A DNA stretch of 7,541 nt from positions 1-7,541 of the forward strand of contig VHBD01000063.1 in NCBI GenBank assembly GCA_016872125.1, given 5' to 3'. The notes under the pieces were generated by a model. That model saw only the letters and a list, made by a program, of their open reading frames with translations, ran no database searches and was not told the origin of the DNA. The DNA is from Sphingomonadales bacterium (lineage in GTDB: Bacteria > Bacteroidota > Bacteroidia > UBA7662). The position numbers and the translations under genes are program-made. This document shows, in pieces, positions 6,086 through 7,541 of this stretch (its first letter is position 1; each line of letters starts with the position of its first letter).

Positions 6086-6465
6086 GGAGTGGTTTGTTGG
6101 GCTTTGTAGGCCTCAATTTTGTCGTTGACTTTGTAACCGGCAGGATCCCGGTAACTTTTGGCGGGCGTGGTTCGAAAAACATCTTCGTCTGCATAATCCA
6201 TTTCCAAGACGTCTGCAGTACACACCACCCATAAGTTGGAGGTCTCCCCACGTCGGGCAAACTGTTCTTTGGCCATCGCCATCGCAATTTCCAAACTGGG
6301 AGCATGGACGATCCCTACACTGCTGTGCTTCTCGCCACGTCGACGCTGATGAAAGACTTGGTAACTAGGCCAATGATCCCCGGGCACCAAAACAGGCGCT
6401 TGATCAGCGGGGACCTCTTCAGCCTGCAGACGATTGACCCGAGGATCGAGGGACAAAATGGGCAT
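6082..6465 (-). CDS. paaB: PaaB, bridging subunit of phenylacetyl-CoA epoxidase
   Basis: PaaB is a small subunit that links PaaA-PaaC heterodimers and is required for activity of the epoxidase. The chosen start gives 127 aa, longer than the roughly 95 aa of the E. coli protein. The core runs from W32: WPSYQVFHQRRRG (32-44), then HSSVGIVHAPSLEIA (47-61), FARRGETSNLWVV (69-81) and KSYRDPAGY (103-111), each with a clear E. coli counterpart. The roughly 30 residues before the core (MPILSLDPRVNRL and a Pro/Glu-rich linker) are extra. The ATG at 6465 lies 10 nt after the paaA stop. The longest open frame starts at 6510, inside paaA, and would add 15 residues; I consider that less likely. The 3' end overlaps paaC by 4 nt. 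Confidence 0.92.
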   Translation of the reverse strand: MPILSLDPRVNRLQAEEVPADQAPVLVPGDHWPSYQVFHQRRRGEKHSSVGIVHAPSLEIAMAMAKEQFARRGETSNLWVVCTADVLEMDYADEDVFRTTPAKSYRDPAGYKVNDKIEAYKAQQTTP

Positions 6466-6475
6466 CAGCGATAGG

Positions 6476-7462
6476 TTATGCCAAAGGGGTTGCGTAGCGG
6501 GCGTCAGCACGTCGAAGGGCTGCCCTTACCCAGGCACCTCGTTCCTCGGCGATCTTGCGTACGGCCAATCGCTCCCGGTTGCATGGGCCGTTCCCGTTAA
6601 TCACCTGAAAGAAGGTATCCCAATTGGGCTCGGTGAACAACCATTGACCGGTGAATTCATCTTTGCGCAGTTCAGAGTCCGGGAGACTTAGACCCAACTC
6701 CCAAATTTTGGGCACGTACATGTTGAGGAACTGCTGACGCATCACGTCGTTCGATGCCATTTTGACCTTCCATCGCATCAAGGTTTCGGTATGCTGCGAC
6801 ATGGTATCCGAGGGTCCAAAAAAATGCATGATGGGCTCCCACCAACGGTTCAAAGCGCTTTGCAACATTTCCCTTTGCATAGTCGTTCCGGTGGCCAACC
6901 AGACAAAAACCGAGTGACCCTGCTTGAGGTGAAAGCTCTCTTCGTAACAAATCCGTTCCAGGGCCCTGCAGTAAGGACCGTACGAGCCTTTGGAATTGGC
7001 AACCTGGTTGACAATAGCCGCCGCATCAATCAAAAAACCAATCACCGCCACATCAGCCCAGGTCTCGGCGGGATAATTAAAAACGTTGGAATACTTGGAC
7101 TTGCCGTTGATCAGGTCGTTGAGCATATCCTCCCGGCTTTTGCCCAGGGTCTCGGCGGCCGAATACAGAAGCTGCGCATGGCCGACCTCGTCCTGCACCT
7201 TGGCCATCAAGGCCAATTTGCGACGAAAACCGGGGGCACGGGTTATCCATGTGCCTTCGGGCAGTGCGCCGATAATTTCGGAATGCGCATGCTGCTCGAT
7301 CATGCGAATCAGCTGCTTGCGGTAGGCCGCAGGCATCCAATCCCTGGGTTCAATTTTTTCGCCACGGGCGATACGCGCCTCAAATTGAGCGAGCAATTCA
7401 GGGTTTTCGGCTGATACCTTGGGCTCATCGGCCCCGGCGGGTACATATCCTCCTCCGTACAT
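6476..7462 (-). CDS. paaA: PaaA, catalytic di-iron subunit of phenylacetyl-CoA epoxidase
   Basis: PaaA is the oxygenase subunit of the PaaABCE complex. It uses O2 and electrons from NADPH (via PaaE) to turn phenylacetyl-CoA into the ring-1,2-epoxide, the first oxygen-dependent step of cytosolic phenylacetate degradation. The product is 328 aa; the E. coli protein is 309. Conserved blocks include EPRDWMPAAYRK (38-49), QHAHSEIIGALPEGTWITRA (57-76), KVQDEVGHAQLLYSAAE (88-104), SYGPYCRALERIC (160-172), EESFHLKQGH (174-183) and NRWWEPIMHFFGP (205-217). E92/H95 and a Glu of E174-E175 with H178 are the candidate iron ligands; E62 may be another. The N-terminus MYGGGYVPAGADE is about 20 residues longer than in E. 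coli. It is the first paa gene in the window and 10 nt from paaB. No Shine-Dalgarno precedes the ATG. Confidence 0.95.
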   Translation of the reverse strand: MYGGGYVPAGADEPKVSAENPELLAQFEARIARGEKIEPRDWMPAAYRKQLIRMIEQHAHSEIIGALPEGTWITRAPGFRRKLALMAKVQDEVGHAQLLYSAAETLGKSREDMLNDLINGKSKYSNVFNYPAETWADVAVIGFLIDAAAIVNQVANSKGSYGPYCRALERICYEESFHLKQGHSVFVWLATGTTMQREMLQSALNRWWEPIMHFFGPSDTMSQHTETLMRWKVKMASNDVMRQQFLNMYVPKIWELGLSLPDSELRKDEFTGQWLFTEPNWDTFFQVINGNGPCNRERLAVRKIAEERGAWVRAALRRADARYATPLA

Positions 7463-7541
7463 AACAATGAATTTAAAAAGTGGGGTTCAATGGGGTTGGT
7501 GATGATGGGGGCTTGGTGATGATGGGGGCTTGGCGATACCG
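7463..7541. other. Upstream region of paaA, truncated by window edge
   Basis: The 79 bases upstream of paaA contain an AT-rich patch next to the start and a short tandem repeat (separate entry). I find no TAnnTTTG-type -7 element, no operator-like palindrome and no ribosome binding site. The operon promoter, or a further upstream paa gene, must lie beyond the window edge. Confidence 0.5.
7496..7537. repeat. 17-bp tandem repeat upstream of paaA
   Basis: The unit TTGGTGATGATGGGGGC occurs at 7496-7512 and again without change at 7513-7529. A partial third copy (TTGGCGAT, one change) starts at 7530. Further copies could continue past the window edge. The unit is not a multiple of three, so it is unlikely to be coding. 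It lies 34 nt or more from the paaA ATG, in the space where regulatory DNA would be expected. Confidence 0.85.

Noticed and set aside
6791..7414. 207-aa plus-strand open frame opposite paaA
   Set aside because: It is antisense to strongly conserved PaaA motifs and its protein resembles no family. It reflects codon bias of the real gene.
7325..7456. GGAGGAGG followed by an out-of-frame ATG inside the first codons of paaA
   Set aside because: The purine run comes from three Gly codons (GGA). The out-of-frame ATG at 7446-7444 opens a short 45-codon frame with no recognisable features, and other starts here do not use Shine-Dalgarno signals.

Overview
The window looks like a chromosomal segment of a Bacteroidota bacterium, probably free-living and aerobic. 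This rests on protein style and layout: a ScpB with long acidic tails, a lipoprotein form of dipeptidyl peptidase III, a long-form PaaB, and no convincing Shine-Dalgarno sequence ahead of any of the seven starts. A finer placement (for example Saprospiria-like or Flavobacteriia-like) cannot be justified from the sequence alone. No rRNA, tRNA, transposase, integrase, phage gene or CRISPR array was seen.

Layout from left to right. Positions 1-324 have no convincing gene; the first 150 bases are a GC-rich repeat island with a 36-nt period and built-in hairpins. scpB (325-1299, minus) encodes the chromosome-segregation partner of SMC/ScpA. After an 86-bp divergent spacer, a gene for a lipoprotein M49 dipeptidyl peptidase III runs on the plus strand (1386-3476). 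It converges on the right-hand block through a short GC-rich hairpin region (about 3471-3511) that reads as an intrinsic terminator for the minus strand.

From 3521 to the right edge everything is on the minus strand. Transcription enters from the right through paaA, paaB, paaC and paaD, which are tightly packed: a 10-nt gap, then 4-nt and 7-nt overlaps. After a 70-bp AT-rich gap comes a short-chain-type acyl-CoA dehydrogenase. PaaA, PaaB and PaaC form the oxygenase part of phenylacetyl-CoA epoxidase, which opens aerobic phenylacetate breakdown by epoxidising the aromatic ring of phenylacetyl-CoA. PaaD is the associated DUF59/MIP18-type accessory factor. The reductase PaaE, ring-opening PaaG/PaaZ, the CoA ligase PaaK and the beta-oxidation genes are not here. 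The acyl-CoA dehydrogenase is not a standard step of the pathway, so its link to the cluster is open.

Most of the window is ordinary and recognisable. The parts not explained by known genes are the repeat island at the left edge, the 17-bp tandem repeat just upstream of paaA at the right edge, the acidic extensions of ScpB, and the acyl-CoA dehydrogenase next to paaD. No new multi-gene system could be supported.
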